From Limnochordia bacterium (GTDB lineage Bacteria > Bacillota > Limnochordia > Darwinibacteriales > SLO01), in assembly GCA_007132635.1 (NCBI GenBank), contig SLOG01000329.1, positions 1-6,482 on the forward strand: a stretch of 6,482 bases of DNA, read 5' to 3'. Positions 1 through 6,085 of this stretch are shown piece by piece. How positions within the stretch are numbered: position 1 is the first letter of the stretch; every line of letters starts with the position of its first letter. The notes under the pieces were generated by a model, which made no database searches, was not told the origin of the DNA, and saw only the letters and a program-made list of their open reading frames with translations. Made by a program: the position numbers and the translations under genes.

Positions 1-156
1 CGTGTTATTCAGTGGTTCTTCTTCGACCTAACCAGTCCCTTTAGTCCTCGAGAGTTTCTCAATCAAATTTTTTTGCTCATCTTCAATTTTTCTTTAACTT
101 CGTTTGTTATCATTGGCTTAGCAGGTGGACAGAAAAAAGGGGGTGACTACAGATGA
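1..156 (+). CDS. C-terminus of an unidentified membrane protein (5' end outside window)
   Basis: Frame 1 is open from the first base to a TGA at 154-156, giving 51 residues with no start in view. The peptide is rich in Phe, Leu and Ile. One clear hydrophobic segment spans about residues 19-42, followed by a short polar tail containing Lys-Lys and ending in Asp-Tyr-Arg, which suggests a membrane helix with a cytoplasmic C-terminus. The T-rich composition of the DNA fits a membrane-protein gene. Its stop overlaps the start of the next gene as ATGA, which supports it being real and translationally coupled to that gene. I do not recognise the family from this fragment. The alternative is that this is merely an open intergenic frame, since 51 codons is short. 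Confidence 0.5.
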   Translation, partial: RVIQWFFFDLTSPFSPREFLNQIFLLIFNFSLTSFVIIGLAGGQKKGGDYR

Positions 157-509
157 AGCGAGTAATTGTTGGATTGCTTGTCTTGGTTTTCATTTTTGGT
201 GGAATTGCCAGCGCCCAAGATCGATATCGTTCGTTTAGAGGCTTTGAGGCACCAGAACTAACCGCTGAACAGCAGGGAAGGCTGACCGAGATTTGGTCAC
301 AGATGGCAGAGCTGCGCGGCGAACTAATCGAGACGCTTCAGGAGTTCGGAGCTATTAGCGAAGAGCGCCTGGAATGGATGAGCGGACGCCGAGTTCGCAC
401 AGATAACGGTAGAGAATGGGAAGGTAGTAGAAGGGGTGGCTTTGGCCATCGAGGATGCTTCGGCGCATGGGACGACGAGCTATCCAGTCGTCGCCATTTC
501 CGGCGCTAA
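153..509 (+). CDS. Small secreted DUF2680 (YckD-like) protein
   Basis: This 118-residue protein has a classic signal peptide: Lys-Arg at positions 2-3, a hydrophobic core at about 4-18, and an Ala-Ser-Ala cleavage motif at 19-21. After it comes LTAEQQGRL (36-44) and a helical stretch to about residue 78, with acidic and Arg residues and the pattern 'ELRGELIETLQEFGAISEE'. This resembles DUF2680/YckD proteins of Bacillota, in which LT(x)EQ is followed by a helix and a 'G(A/V)(I/L)(T/S)xE' turn. The tail (about 79-118) is Arg/Gly-rich with GGFG-like segments, also usual in that family. A GGGGGTG ribosome binding site lies about 9 nt before the ATG, which overlaps the upstream stop. The molecular function of the family is unknown. 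It is probably exported and soluble, or associated with the envelope. Confidence 0.72.
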   Translation: MKRVIVGLLVLVFIFGGIASAQDRYRSFRGFEAPELTAEQQGRLTEIWSQMAELRGELIETLQEFGAISEERLEWMSGRRVRTDNGREWEGSRRGGFGHRGCFGAWDDELSSRRHFRR

Positions 510-523
510 ATAAGCAAAACGGG

Positions 524-552
524 TTGCGATAGCCTCTGCGGTAGTCTATACT
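524..552 (+). promoter_or_regulatory. SigA-type promoter of the trpS T-box leader
   Basis: A -35 box TTGCGA (524-529) and a -10 box TATACT (547-552) are separated by exactly 17 bp. They match the vegetative consensus at 4/6 and 5/6. Transcription would begin near 559, just ahead of the first T-box leader elements. Placement between the DUF2680 stop and the leader supports it. No terminator is visible between the DUF2680 gene and this promoter, so some readthrough from upstream is possible. Confidence 0.7.
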
Positions 553-558
553 AATAGG

Positions 559-851
559 CAGAAACATATCGTGGAAGCGCTGAACGGGAAAAGTACCTGT
601 GGGGATTGGAAGGCAAAGCAAGCGAATTGCTTTCCAGCAGTCTCAAGAGAGCCGGTGGAGGGTGCAAACCGGTGGCTGGACTGCAGGGGAATGGGACCTG
701 GGAGCTGTCAGTCGAAAACAACCGTATTCGTTTCATGGTCAAGTAGACTGGACCGGTTTCTCCCCCGTTAGCAGGAGCACAAGTGGACTGGAAAAAGTCA
801 ACTAGGGTGGTACCGCGGATAACTTCGCCCCTAAATGGGGTGAAGTTTTTT
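559..851 (+). promoter_or_regulatory. T-box riboswitch (tRNA-Trp sensing leader of trpS)
   Basis: This leader RNA senses uncharged tRNA and allows trpS transcription when tryptophan-charged tRNA is scarce. Seen in order: AAAAGTAC (588-595), the Stem I 5' side with the AGTA specifier-loop partner; an AGAGAGCCGG distal element (646-655) closed by an ACCGG arm (668-672); the segment GGAATGGGACC (688-698) carrying UGG (692-694), the Trp codon; a Stem III-like element with ACCGG and CCCCGTTA (752-770); and the T-box AGGGTGGTACCGCG (804-817). Its AGGG pairs with CCCT (829-832) to form the antiterminator, which excludes the terminator stem starting at 821. The exact register of the specifier is ambiguous by one base (UGG or the overlapping GGG). 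The downstream gene makes UGG the reasonable choice. Confidence 0.95.
821..851 (+). terminator. Rho-independent terminator of the T-box switch
   Basis: An 11-bp stem pairs 821-831 with 837-847, with one G-T wobble and a 5-nt loop TAAAT. It is followed by a T-run (846-851). Its 5' arm overlaps the CCCT that pairs with the T-box AGGG, so terminator and antiterminator are mutually exclusive. It is formed when charged tRNA-Trp fails to stabilise the antiterminator. Confidence 0.93.
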
Positions 852-897
852 GCGTTAACCTATCAGTCTTCCACAGAAGTAGAGGAGGCAACCCAAA

Positions 898-1890
898 TTG
901 AACAGCAACAAACGCGTGTTTTCCGGAATTCAACCTACCGGAGAGGTCCATCTTGGCAACTATGTAGGTGCCATTCGAAACTGGGTAGACCTACAAAGTC
1001 AGTACGAGAGTACATTCTGTATCGTTGATTATCACGCGATCACCAACGAATACCAGCCTAAAAAGCTTCTTCAGCGATCGCTTGAAGTGGCCGCAACAGG
1101 GATCGCCGCTGGCTTGGATCCCGAACGCGTCACACTGTTTATCCAGTCCTCTGTCCCTGAGCATACAGAACTCACGTGGTTTCTAACCTCGCTGACATCA
1201 GTCGGTGCCTTAGAGCGAATGACGCAGTATAAGGATAAATGTGCTCGCGGACAGGGGGCCTTAGCCGGTCTAATGAGCTATCCGATCCTTCAAACTGCGG
1301 ACATCATCCTCTACAAAGCCAACCTCGTGCCGGTAGGCGAAGACCAAGTACAGCATCTCGAGCTGGCCCGCGAAATTGTGCGGCGCTTTAATAACCTCTT
1401 TGGTGACTACTTCCCAGAACCCGAGCCGCTGCTGACATCAGGTGCTCGGGTCATGAGTCTCAGCGATCCGACCAGCAAGATGTCCAAGAGTGTGGAAGGC
1501 AGTTACATCTCACTCACTGAGGAACCAGAGTCGATTCGCCGTAAGATAAAAAGGGCCGTCACGGATCCTGGCCCCCAAGGCGGTGAACCAGGTCCTGGAG
1601 TGGCGAATTTGTTCACCCTTTTGGAAGCCTTTGCGCCCGAGGATGTCACGCAAAGTTTCCGTCAAGACTACGCCAATCAAAAACTGCGGTACTCGGATCT
1701 CAAGGCGACCTTAGGGGAATGCATCGTCACTACACTAGACCCGATCCGGACACGGCGGGCTGAACTCTTAAGCAAGCCCGAAGAACTAAAGGAGATTCTT
1801 GCAGCCGGCGGTGATAGGGCACGAGAGCAGGCTAGAGATACAATTCGCGATGTTCGAGAGCTGATGGGTTTTCAGATGCCGGTTCGCTAA
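898..1890 (+). CDS. trpS: Tryptophanyl-tRNA synthetase (TrpRS, EC 6.1.1.2)
   Basis: This class I aminoacyl-tRNA synthetase charges tRNA-Trp with tryptophan using ATP, in the cytoplasm. Its 330 residues are the normal bacterial length. The N-terminus 'RVFSGIQPTGEVHLGNYVGA' contains the HIGH-type motif HLGN (18-21). The tryptophan pocket region MSYPILQTAD (126-135) carries the conserved Asp135, GEDQ is at 147-150, and the ATP-binding KMSKS loop is intact at 194-198. The start is a TTG at 898-900, with AGGAGG at 883-888 and a 9-nt spacer. No ATG or GTG fits better, and the protein begins just where family members do. It is transcribed alone behind a tryptophan-type T-box and followed by a hairpin terminator, so it is a single-gene unit regulated by tRNA-Trp charging. 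Confidence 0.98.
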   Translation: MNSNKRVFSGIQPTGEVHLGNYVGAIRNWVDLQSQYESTFCIVDYHAITNEYQPKKLLQRSLEVAATGIAAGLDPERVTLFIQSSVPEHTELTWFLTSLTSVGALERMTQYKDKCARGQGALAGLMSYPILQTADIILYKANLVPVGEDQVQHLELAREIVRRFNNLFGDYFPEPEPLLTSGARVMSLSDPTSKMSKSVEGSYISLTEEPESIRRKIKRAVTDPGPQGGEPGPGVANLFTLLEAFAPEDVTQSFRQDYANQKLRYSDLKATLGECIVTTLDPIRTRRAELLSKPEELKEILAAGGDRAREQARDTIRDVRELMGFQMPVR

Positions 1891-1908
1891 ATCATGCTTA
1901 GGCCTTCC

Positions 1909-1943
1909 AACCGCCCTGCCAAAAAGCAGGGCGGTTCACATTT
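1909..1943 (+). terminator. Hairpin terminator after trpS
   Basis: A perfect 11-bp GC-rich stem (1909-1919 with 1926-1936) has a 6-nt loop of mostly A. It lies 18 nt after the trpS stop. The tail is only mildly T-rich (TTCACATTT), so it lacks the ideal T-run. The A-rich loop does not supply a T-run for the other strand either. Position and stem quality make it the likely end of the trpS transcript. Confidence 0.75.
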
Positions 1944-1947
1944 CCCC

Positions 1948-1976
1948 TTGCCGAAAAGCAGCCGTTCACCTATACT
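1948..1976 (+). promoter_or_regulatory. Promoter of the metal-sensor / efflux operon
   Basis: TTGCCG (1948-1953) and TATACT (1971-1976) are separated by 17 bp, with 4/6 and 5/6 matches to the vegetative consensus. Transcription would start near 1983, at the edge of the inverted repeat at 1985-2008. A repressor bound there would block initiation, which is the usual arrangement for ArsR/SmtB-family control. Confidence 0.72.
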
Positions 1977-1984
1977 ATAGGTAA

Positions 1985-2008
1985 ATATATGAATGTGTGT
2001 TCATATAT
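1985..2008. promoter_or_regulatory. ArsR/SmtB-family operator (9-6-9 inverted repeat)
   Basis: The left arm ATATATGAA (1985-1993) is perfectly repeated in inverse as TTCATATAT (2000-2008) around a TGTGTG spacer. This is the ATATGAA-N6-TTCATAT form known for SmtB, ZiaR, AztR and CadC-type operators. It begins 9 nt after the -10 box, so it overlaps the start point. It lies 62 nt before the metal-sensor gene and is very probably that protein's own binding site. Confidence 0.88.
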
Positions 2009-2070
2009 AGACATATAGTTGGCTACCCAAACTCAAAAATCTGTCATGAGAGCACAGAGGAGGTTTTCGC

Positions 2071-2418
2071 ATGGCCATGTGTGAGCGGACCTGTATCCAT
2101 CAAGACGTTGTGGAGGCGGTACGCGAGAGGATGCCGCCCGATGCCCGGCTGGATGATGTGGCTGAGTTGTTCAAAGTGTTTGGAGATACCACCCGCATCA
2201 AAATCGTCTCGGCGCTGTTTGAATCCGAGATGTGCGTCTGTGACATCGCGTGCCTGCTTCAGATGAGCCAATCAGCGATTTCCCACCAACTTCGGGTTCT
2301 AAAACAAGCTGGATTAGTTAAGTATGTAAGACAGGGTAAAACAGTCTACTACTCACTCAACGACGACCATATCAAACGCATTTTCGATCAGGGGTATTCC
2401 CACGTCACCGAGGAGTGA
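2071..2418 (+). CDS. ArsR/SmtB-family metal-sensing repressor (CadC/ZiaR-like)
   Basis: This 115-residue winged-helix repressor would bind the operator at 1985-2008 and release it on binding a heavy-metal ion. The DNA-binding helices lie at about 55-90, including 'MSQSAISHQLRVLKQAGLV', a hallmark of the family. Two candidate metal sites are visible. The alpha-3N/thiolate site is CVC-D (Cys55, Cys57) with N-terminal Cys4, Cys8 and His10, as in CadC (Cd/Pb/Zn). The alpha-5 site is Asp98-x-His100 and His111-x2-Glu114, with the same spacing as the zinc site of SmtB/CzrA. AGGAGG at 2058-2063 with a 7-nt spacer supports ATG 2071 over the in-frame ATG two codons later. It lies 18 nt ahead of the efflux ATPase gene. 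Metal preference (Zn, Cd or Pb) cannot be fixed from sequence alone. Confidence 0.93.
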   Translation: MAMCERTCIHQDVVEAVRERMPPDARLDDVAELFKVFGDTTRIKIVSALFESEMCVCDIACLLQMSQSAISHQLRVLKQAGLVKYVRQGKTVYYSLNDDHIKRIFDQGYSHVTEE

Positions 2419-2436
2419 GTTAGGAGGTACGCATGT

Positions 2437-4563
2437 ATGCCCCATAGAAATGTCTATTTCCTTCATGGCCTTTCCTGTGCTAACTGCGCTGAAGACATCG
2501 AAAAGGAGATAAACGCTCTGCCGGAAGTGCAAAAAGCAATCCTCAACTTTCCTACCAAACGGCTTACACTATACGCCGTTTCCGAAAACGGAACTAAATT
2601 AGACGAAAACGTTCGCCACATCATCCACAGTCACGAACCTGCGATCACGATATCAAATCAGACGGCATCGCCAGCCAAACCTTCCTACAACGCAAAAACA
2701 GTGCGTACGATTATTGGTGCAGGGCTGTTTGCTGCGGCATTGAGCGGTTTGGCGCCAGCTAGCTGGTCGGTATGGGGCTATATGGCTGCGTACTTGCTGG
2801 CTGGCGGAGACATCCTCATCAAGGCGGCCCGCAATCTTCTCCGCGGCCGGGTTTTTGACGAGAATTCCCTAATGAGTATCGCTACGCTAGGGGCCTTTGC
2901 CATTGGAGAGTACCCAGAAGGTGCCGCTGTCATGTTGTTCTTCAAAGTGGGGGAGTTCTTTCAAGACCTAGCTGTTGAGGGCTCCCGTCACTCAATCAGC
3001 GCTCTCATGGATATTCGGCCGGACACGGCTACTGTTAGACGGGGCGCTGAAACGGTGCGCGTACCTGTAGAACAGGTAGCCATAGGTGACGAGGTCCTAG
3101 TTAAACCAGGAGAACGGATTCCTGTTGACGGCGCCGTCATCGAAGGAAATTCGGCTGTAGACACCAGCGCGCTGACAGGTGAGTCCCTGCCAAGGGCTGT
3201 ACGAGAAGGTTCAGCTGTCCTAAGCGGCACGATCAACAAAGGGAGCCTGCTGCGTGTACACGCAGACAAGCGCGCGGAGGAGTCAACGGCAGCGAAAATC
3301 CTTAATCTCGTCAATGAAGCTGCCGAGAATAAAGCTCCCATGGAGAGTTTCATCACCAAATTCGCTCGAGTCTACACGCCTATCGTTGTATCCCTCGCAG
3401 TGCTACTCACGGTCATACCTGTGCTTTTTGGAGGCAGTATTTCCACATGGGTTTACCGATCCCTGGTATTCCTCATCATCTCCTGTCCCTGTGCGCTGGT
3501 CGTATCCATTCCATTGAGTTTTTTCGGCGGCATCGGAAGAGCCAGTCGATCCGGCGTCCTAATAAAGGGCGGCAGCTACCTTGAGGCCCTTTCCCGCGTT
3601 TCGCACGTGATACTAGACAAGACAGGCACACTTACCACGGGACAATTTAGGGTGACAGGAATCGAGACTGAGACAGGGTTTTCATCCGATGAACTGCTGG
3701 AGGCAGCCGCTCATGTTGAAGGTTTATCCAACCATCCATTGGGCAGCGCAGTGCGCCAAGCCTATCCACATCAACTAGATCTTGCACGTGTGGCTTCACA
3801 GGAAGAAATGGCTGGCCAAGGTATCCGGGCTACCTTTGATGGCAGGCGCGTCCTAGTGGGCAGCGAACGACTGCTCACAGAACAAGGGGTCAATGTCCCT
3901 AATAGGAACCACAGTCAAACAGTGCTTCACGTTGCCTTCGACGACCTTTACGCTGGCCATATCCTGGCAGCCGATACTGTAAGACCGGAAGCAAAGGAAG
4001 CTCTAAGAGGGCTTAAGGAACGCGGGGCTTCACTGACCCTGTTAACCGGAGACAATCGGGATGCAGCCGAGGCTGTCGGTAACCTGCTTGGTATCGCAGA
4101 CGTAGCAGCGGATGCCCTTCCGCACGACAAGTTAAACGCTGTCCACGAGCGCTCTCGGGGTCATGGTACGACCGTATTTGTCGGAGACGGGATCAATGAT
4201 GCTCCGGTCTTAGCGGCAGCCGACATCGGTATCGCGATGGGCGGCCTGGGCTCGGACGCGGCTATTGAAGCAGCCGACATTGTCCTTATGACTGATGACC
4301 TATCCAAACTCGTTGAAGCCATAGACCTCGCAGCATTCACACGTCGTGTCGTATACCAAAACATCGTCCTGGCACTAGGAGTCAAACTCGTTTTCCTGGC
4401 TCTCGGAGGATTGGGTATCGCGTCCCTGTGGGAGGCTGTGTCTGCCGACGTGGGAGTGACGCTGCTGACAGTCTTAAACGCCATTCGTGTCCTCCGGTGG
4501 GGAGGAAATACGCAGATGTTGTCGAACACAGGTAAACAACAAGCTTACAGCGACGAATTTTGA
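2437..4563 (+). CDS. zntA: Zn/Cd/Pb-exporting P1B-type ATPase (ZntA/CadA family)
   Basis: This membrane pump expels divalent soft metals using ATP. Its 708 residues fit the family. The order is: one N-terminal metal-binding domain with GLSCANC (Cys14, Cys17); membrane helices from about 90; actuator TGES (247-250); the transmembrane metal motif Cys350-Pro351-Cys352; DKTGT with phosphorylated Asp394; His433-Pro434; TGDN (537-540); GDGINDAP (583-590); and final helices with Lys650 and Asp671. The CPC motif plus that Lys and Asp (21 apart, as Lys693/Asp714 in E. coli ZntA) marks the Zn/Cd/Pb subgroup rather than Cu. A small His cluster (His61, 64, 66) follows the metal-binding domain. AGGAGG (2422-2427) supports ATG 2437; an out-of-frame ATG lies 4 nt earlier. 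It is co-transcribed with the metal sensor. The symbol could equally be cadA. Confidence 0.96.
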   Translation: MPHRNVYFLHGLSCANCAEDIEKEINALPEVQKAILNFPTKRLTLYAVSENGTKLDENVRHIIHSHEPAITISNQTASPAKPSYNAKTVRTIIGAGLFAAALSGLAPASWSVWGYMAAYLLAGGDILIKAARNLLRGRVFDENSLMSIATLGAFAIGEYPEGAAVMLFFKVGEFFQDLAVEGSRHSISALMDIRPDTATVRRGAETVRVPVEQVAIGDEVLVKPGERIPVDGAVIEGNSAVDTSALTGESLPRAVREGSAVLSGTINKGSLLRVHADKRAEESTAAKILNLVNEAAENKAPMESFITKFARVYTPIVVSLAVLLTVIPVLFGGSISTWVYRSLVFLIISCPCALVVSIPLSFFGGIGRASRSGVLIKGGSYLEALSRVSHVILDKTGTLTTGQFRVTGIETETGFSSDELLEAAAHVEGLSNHPLGSAVRQAYPHQLDLARVASQEEMAGQGIRATFDGRRVLVGSERLLTEQGVNVPNRNHSQTVLHVAFDDLYAGHILAADTVRPEAKEALRGLKERGASLTLLTGDNRDAAEAVGNLLGIADVAADALPHDKLNAVHERSRGHGTTVFVGDGINDAPVLAAADIGIAMGGLGSDAAIEAADIVLMTDDLSKLVEAIDLAAFTRRVVYQNIVLALGVKLVFLALGGLGIASLWEAVSADVGVTLLTVLNAIRVLRWGGNTQMLSNTGKQQAYSDEF

Positions 4564-4579
4564 CGCAGGAGGGGACACT

Positions 4580-5092
4580 ATGTACAAAGACGTTCAATTC
4601 GAAAAATACATGGACACCGTTTACAACAGACTAACCAACGGCGGTTTGTTTCTGACAGTGAAAGGATCGCGGCCAAACACTATGACGATAGGCTGGGGAG
4701 GGATCACTCACTTTTGGGGGCGGGCCATCTTCATTGTCCCTGTAAGGGAGTCTCGTCACACGTTTGGGCTCATGGAAGACTCTCGAGAATTCACTGTCAG
4801 CGTGCCAATACGAGCAGACGTCCGAGACTCGCTGAATTTCTGCGGCACACACTCAGGACGCGACTTCGACAAGTTTCGTGAGTTAGGCCTTACAGCAGTT
4901 CCCGGCCGCCGTATAGACACACCCATTGTCGGTGAATGCGAGCTGCATTTCGAGTGCGGCGTTGTATATAAAGAAACCATGAATCCAAAAAATTTAATTA
5001 AGAAGATAGACGATAAACACTATCCTGATTACCATACTATGTACTATGGCGAGATCCTTGACTGCTATCTCCGCGATCCCGATGCCCAATGA
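4580..5092 (+). CDS. Flavin reductase-like (flavoredoxin-type) FMN-binding protein
   Basis: The 170-residue protein has the pattern of the flavin reductase-like split-barrel family. It has 'PNTMTIGWGG' (32-41), followed by 'FIVPVRESRHTFGLMEDSREFTVSVP', CGTHSGRDFDKF (88-99), a 'DTPIVGECELHFEC' strand region (113-126), and 'YHTMYYGEILDCY' near the end. Such proteins bind FMN and pass electrons from NAD(P)H or a partner to flavin or other acceptors; the acceptor here is unknown. I place the start at ATG 4580 because AGGAGG (4567-4572) lies 7 nt upstream and the sequence then begins as family members do. The same frame is open further upstream, but only inside the ATPase gene. It follows the ATPase stop by 16 nt and overlaps the next gene by 4 nt. 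Cys88, 120, 126 and 162 are present; no iron-sulfur pattern is evident. Confidence 0.88.
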   Translation: MYKDVQFEKYMDTVYNRLTNGGLFLTVKGSRPNTMTIGWGGITHFWGRAIFIVPVRESRHTFGLMEDSREFTVSVPIRADVRDSLNFCGTHSGRDFDKFRELGLTAVPGRRIDTPIVGECELHFECGVVYKETMNPKNLIKKIDDKHYPDYHTMYYGEILDCYLRDPDAQ

Positions 5093-5949
5093 GTCACTCA
5101 ATCGCCGTACAATCCAAAAACAACCATTTCCAGCACCTTGAGGTGCTGATGCGCAACCGCAAGAGGCGGCAGCAGTATAAGCGTTTCGTAGTCGAAGGCG
5201 TTCGTCCCATAACGCAAATGTTAGCCCACAATTGGACCGTAGAGGGTTGGGTGTATACAAGTGAGCGGAGGCTGTCCCAGTGGGCCCAGGACACCATAGC
5301 AGCAGCGGCTGACGCCGAGCATTACGTACTCACTGCAGCTCTTATGGACGAAATCAGCGATAAAGAAAACGGGTCAGAACTCCTGGCTGTAGCTGCCATC
5401 CCAGAAGACAGTCTCGGGCGGCTTCCGTTTCCAGTCCGCAGGGATGACACAAAGAATCCAAGCGAGCCGCCACTGCTGGTGCTGCTTGATCGTCCGGCGA
5501 ATCCAGGAAACATAGGGTCCATCATTCGCTCCTGCGATTCGTTTCGCGTTCATGGAATCGTCATGACAGGCCACAGCGCCGATCCGTATGATCCACAGTG
5601 CGTCCGTTCAAGTGTCGGCAGTCTCTTCAGTATACCCGTCGTGCGCCAAGGATCTCCAGCCGACTTGGAGCCGTGGTTATTAGAGATGAGAAGGGCGTAT
5701 CCAACGTTCCAAGTTATCGGCACCACAGCTCGAACCAACAGGCCGCTTTCGCAAGTGGACTTCAAACAGCCAACACTGCTGCTTATCGGAAATGAAACAG
5801 TCGGCCTAAGCCGAACCTTAAAGGATTCAGCCGACCAACTGGTACGCATACCGATTCATGGGACAGCGTCATCGCTAAACGTTGCGTGTGCAGCATCCAT
5901 CAGTCTATATGAGGCCGACCAACAACGCCTGCACGCCGGCAGACGGTAA
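5089..5949 (+). CDS. SpoU/TrmH-family RNA 2'-O-methyltransferase
   Basis: The 286-residue protein is expected to methylate a ribose 2'-OH in rRNA or tRNA using S-adenosylmethionine. The N-terminal part (about 1-110) resembles the RNA-substrate-binding domain, with 'RNRKRRQQYKRFVVEGVRPI' (22-41). The SPOUT knot domain (about 127-277) shows all three motifs: motif 1 'LDRPANPGNIGSIIRSCDSF' (133-152) with catalytic Arg147; motif 2 LIGNETVGLS (232-241) with Asn235-Glu236; and motif 3 IPIHGTASSLNVA (254-266) with Ser262 and Asn264. The architecture is like B. subtilis YsgA and RlmB-type enzymes; the target nucleotide cannot be read from the sequence. The ATG overlaps the preceding stop (ATGA) and has no clear ribosome binding site, so translation is probably coupled. 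A perfect inverted repeat follows 11 nt after the stop. Confidence 0.92.
   Translation: MSHSIAVQSKNNHFQHLEVLMRNRKRRQQYKRFVVEGVRPITQMLAHNWTVEGWVYTSERRLSQWAQDTIAAAADAEHYVLTAALMDEISDKENGSELLAVAAIPEDSLGRLPFPVRRDDTKNPSEPPLLVLLDRPANPGNIGSIIRSCDSFRVHGIVMTGHSADPYDPQCVRSSVGSLFSIPVVRQGSPADLEPWLLEMRRAYPTFQVIGTTARTNRPLSQVDFKQPTLLLIGNETVGLSRTLKDSADQLVRIPIHGTASSLNVACAASISLYEADQQRLHAGRR
5688..5695 (+). other. Candidate SpoIIIE recognition octamer (SRS-like), oriented toward dif
   Basis: GAGAAGGG matches the octamer known as the SRS of B. subtilis, which guides the DNA translocase SpoIIIE toward the terminus. It lies inside the methyltransferase gene on the + strand, 352 nt before the dif candidate and pointing at it. 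I noticed no reverse copy (CCCTTCTC) in the window. One octamer can arise by chance, so this is weak on its own. Confidence 0.3.
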
Positions 5950-5960
5950 TCAGACTGCGG

Positions 5961-6006
5961 CGGCTGGACACTAGAACGGACATCCATCGTACATTGTGTC
6001 CAGCCG
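5961..6006. terminator. 11-bp perfect inverted repeat after the methyltransferase gene
   Basis: CGGCTGGACAC (5961-5971) is repeated in inverse as GTGTCCAGCCG (5996-6006) with a 24-nt loop. It starts 11 nt past the stop codon. There is no immediate T-run; T-rich sequence begins only at 6027. It may be a 3'-end stabilising or terminating hairpin for the metal operon. A protein-binding palindrome is the alternative. Confidence 0.5.
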
Positions 6007-6017
6007 GGAATGCAGGT

Positions 6018-6046
6018 GAGACGCCCTTTTCTTTTGTCTCGATTTT
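6018..6046 (+). terminator. Weak terminator-like hairpin just left of dif
   Basis: GAGAC (6018-6022) pairs with GTCTC (6036-6040) around a pyrimidine-rich 13-nt loop, followed by GATTTT that ends exactly where the dif candidate begins. The stem is short. The unit resembles the one at 6094-6120 (GAGACG, then a T-rich loop, then CTCGATTTT). Confidence 0.35.
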
Positions 6047-6074
6047 AGTTTACATAATATCTATTATCGGAAGT
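6047..6074 (-). other. dif: dif site: XerC/XerD (CodV/RipX) chromosome dimer resolution site
   Basis: Read on the - strand the 28 bp are an ACTTCCGATAA arm (6074-6064), a TAGATA centre (6063-6058) and a TTATGTAAACT arm (6057-6047). Compared with the B. subtilis dif as I recall it, 25 of 28 positions agree. The XerD-side arm is identical, two differences fall in the XerC-side arm and one in the central hexamer. The 11-6-11 layout is that of dif sites, where tyrosine recombinases resolve chromosome dimers at the septum. It is intergenic, and genes on both sides point toward it, as at a replication terminus. A dif-like site on a plasmid or at the edge of a Xer-integrated element is the alternative. 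I see no second copy in the window. Confidence 0.85.
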
Positions 6075-6085
6075 TACGTATTCAT

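Noticed and set aside
355..742. - strand frames opposite the DUF2680 gene and the T-box leader
   Set aside because: They are antisense to a better-supported gene and RNA, and their peptides show no family features.
571..1028. Short + strand frames of 66-81 codons within the trpS leader and the start of trpS
   Set aside because: They lie across the T-box RNA elements or the trpS start in other frames, have no ribosome binding sites and no protein-like composition.
1997..2266. + strand frame overlapping the operator and the repressor gene
   Set aside because: It is a frame shadow of the clearly identified ArsR-family gene, with no ribosome binding site.
2988..4529. Long - strand and alternative + frames inside the P-type ATPase gene
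   Set aside because: The Ser/Arg/Ala-rich peptides are typical of antisense shadows; the sense frame encodes a complete, motif-rich ATPase.
4487..4579. Upstream extension of the flavin reductase-like gene to an ATG at 4487
   Set aside because: It would overlap the ATPase by 77 nt and lacks family similarity; ATG 4580 has an ideal AGGAGG at 7 nt.
4994..5849. - strand frames opposite the flavin reductase and methyltransferase genes
   Set aside because: They are shadows of well-supported + strand genes.
6047..6074. AT-rich TTTACA/CATAAT segment read as a promoter
   Set aside because: No pair of boxes with proper spacing fits, and the full 28-bp match to dif explains the sequence better.
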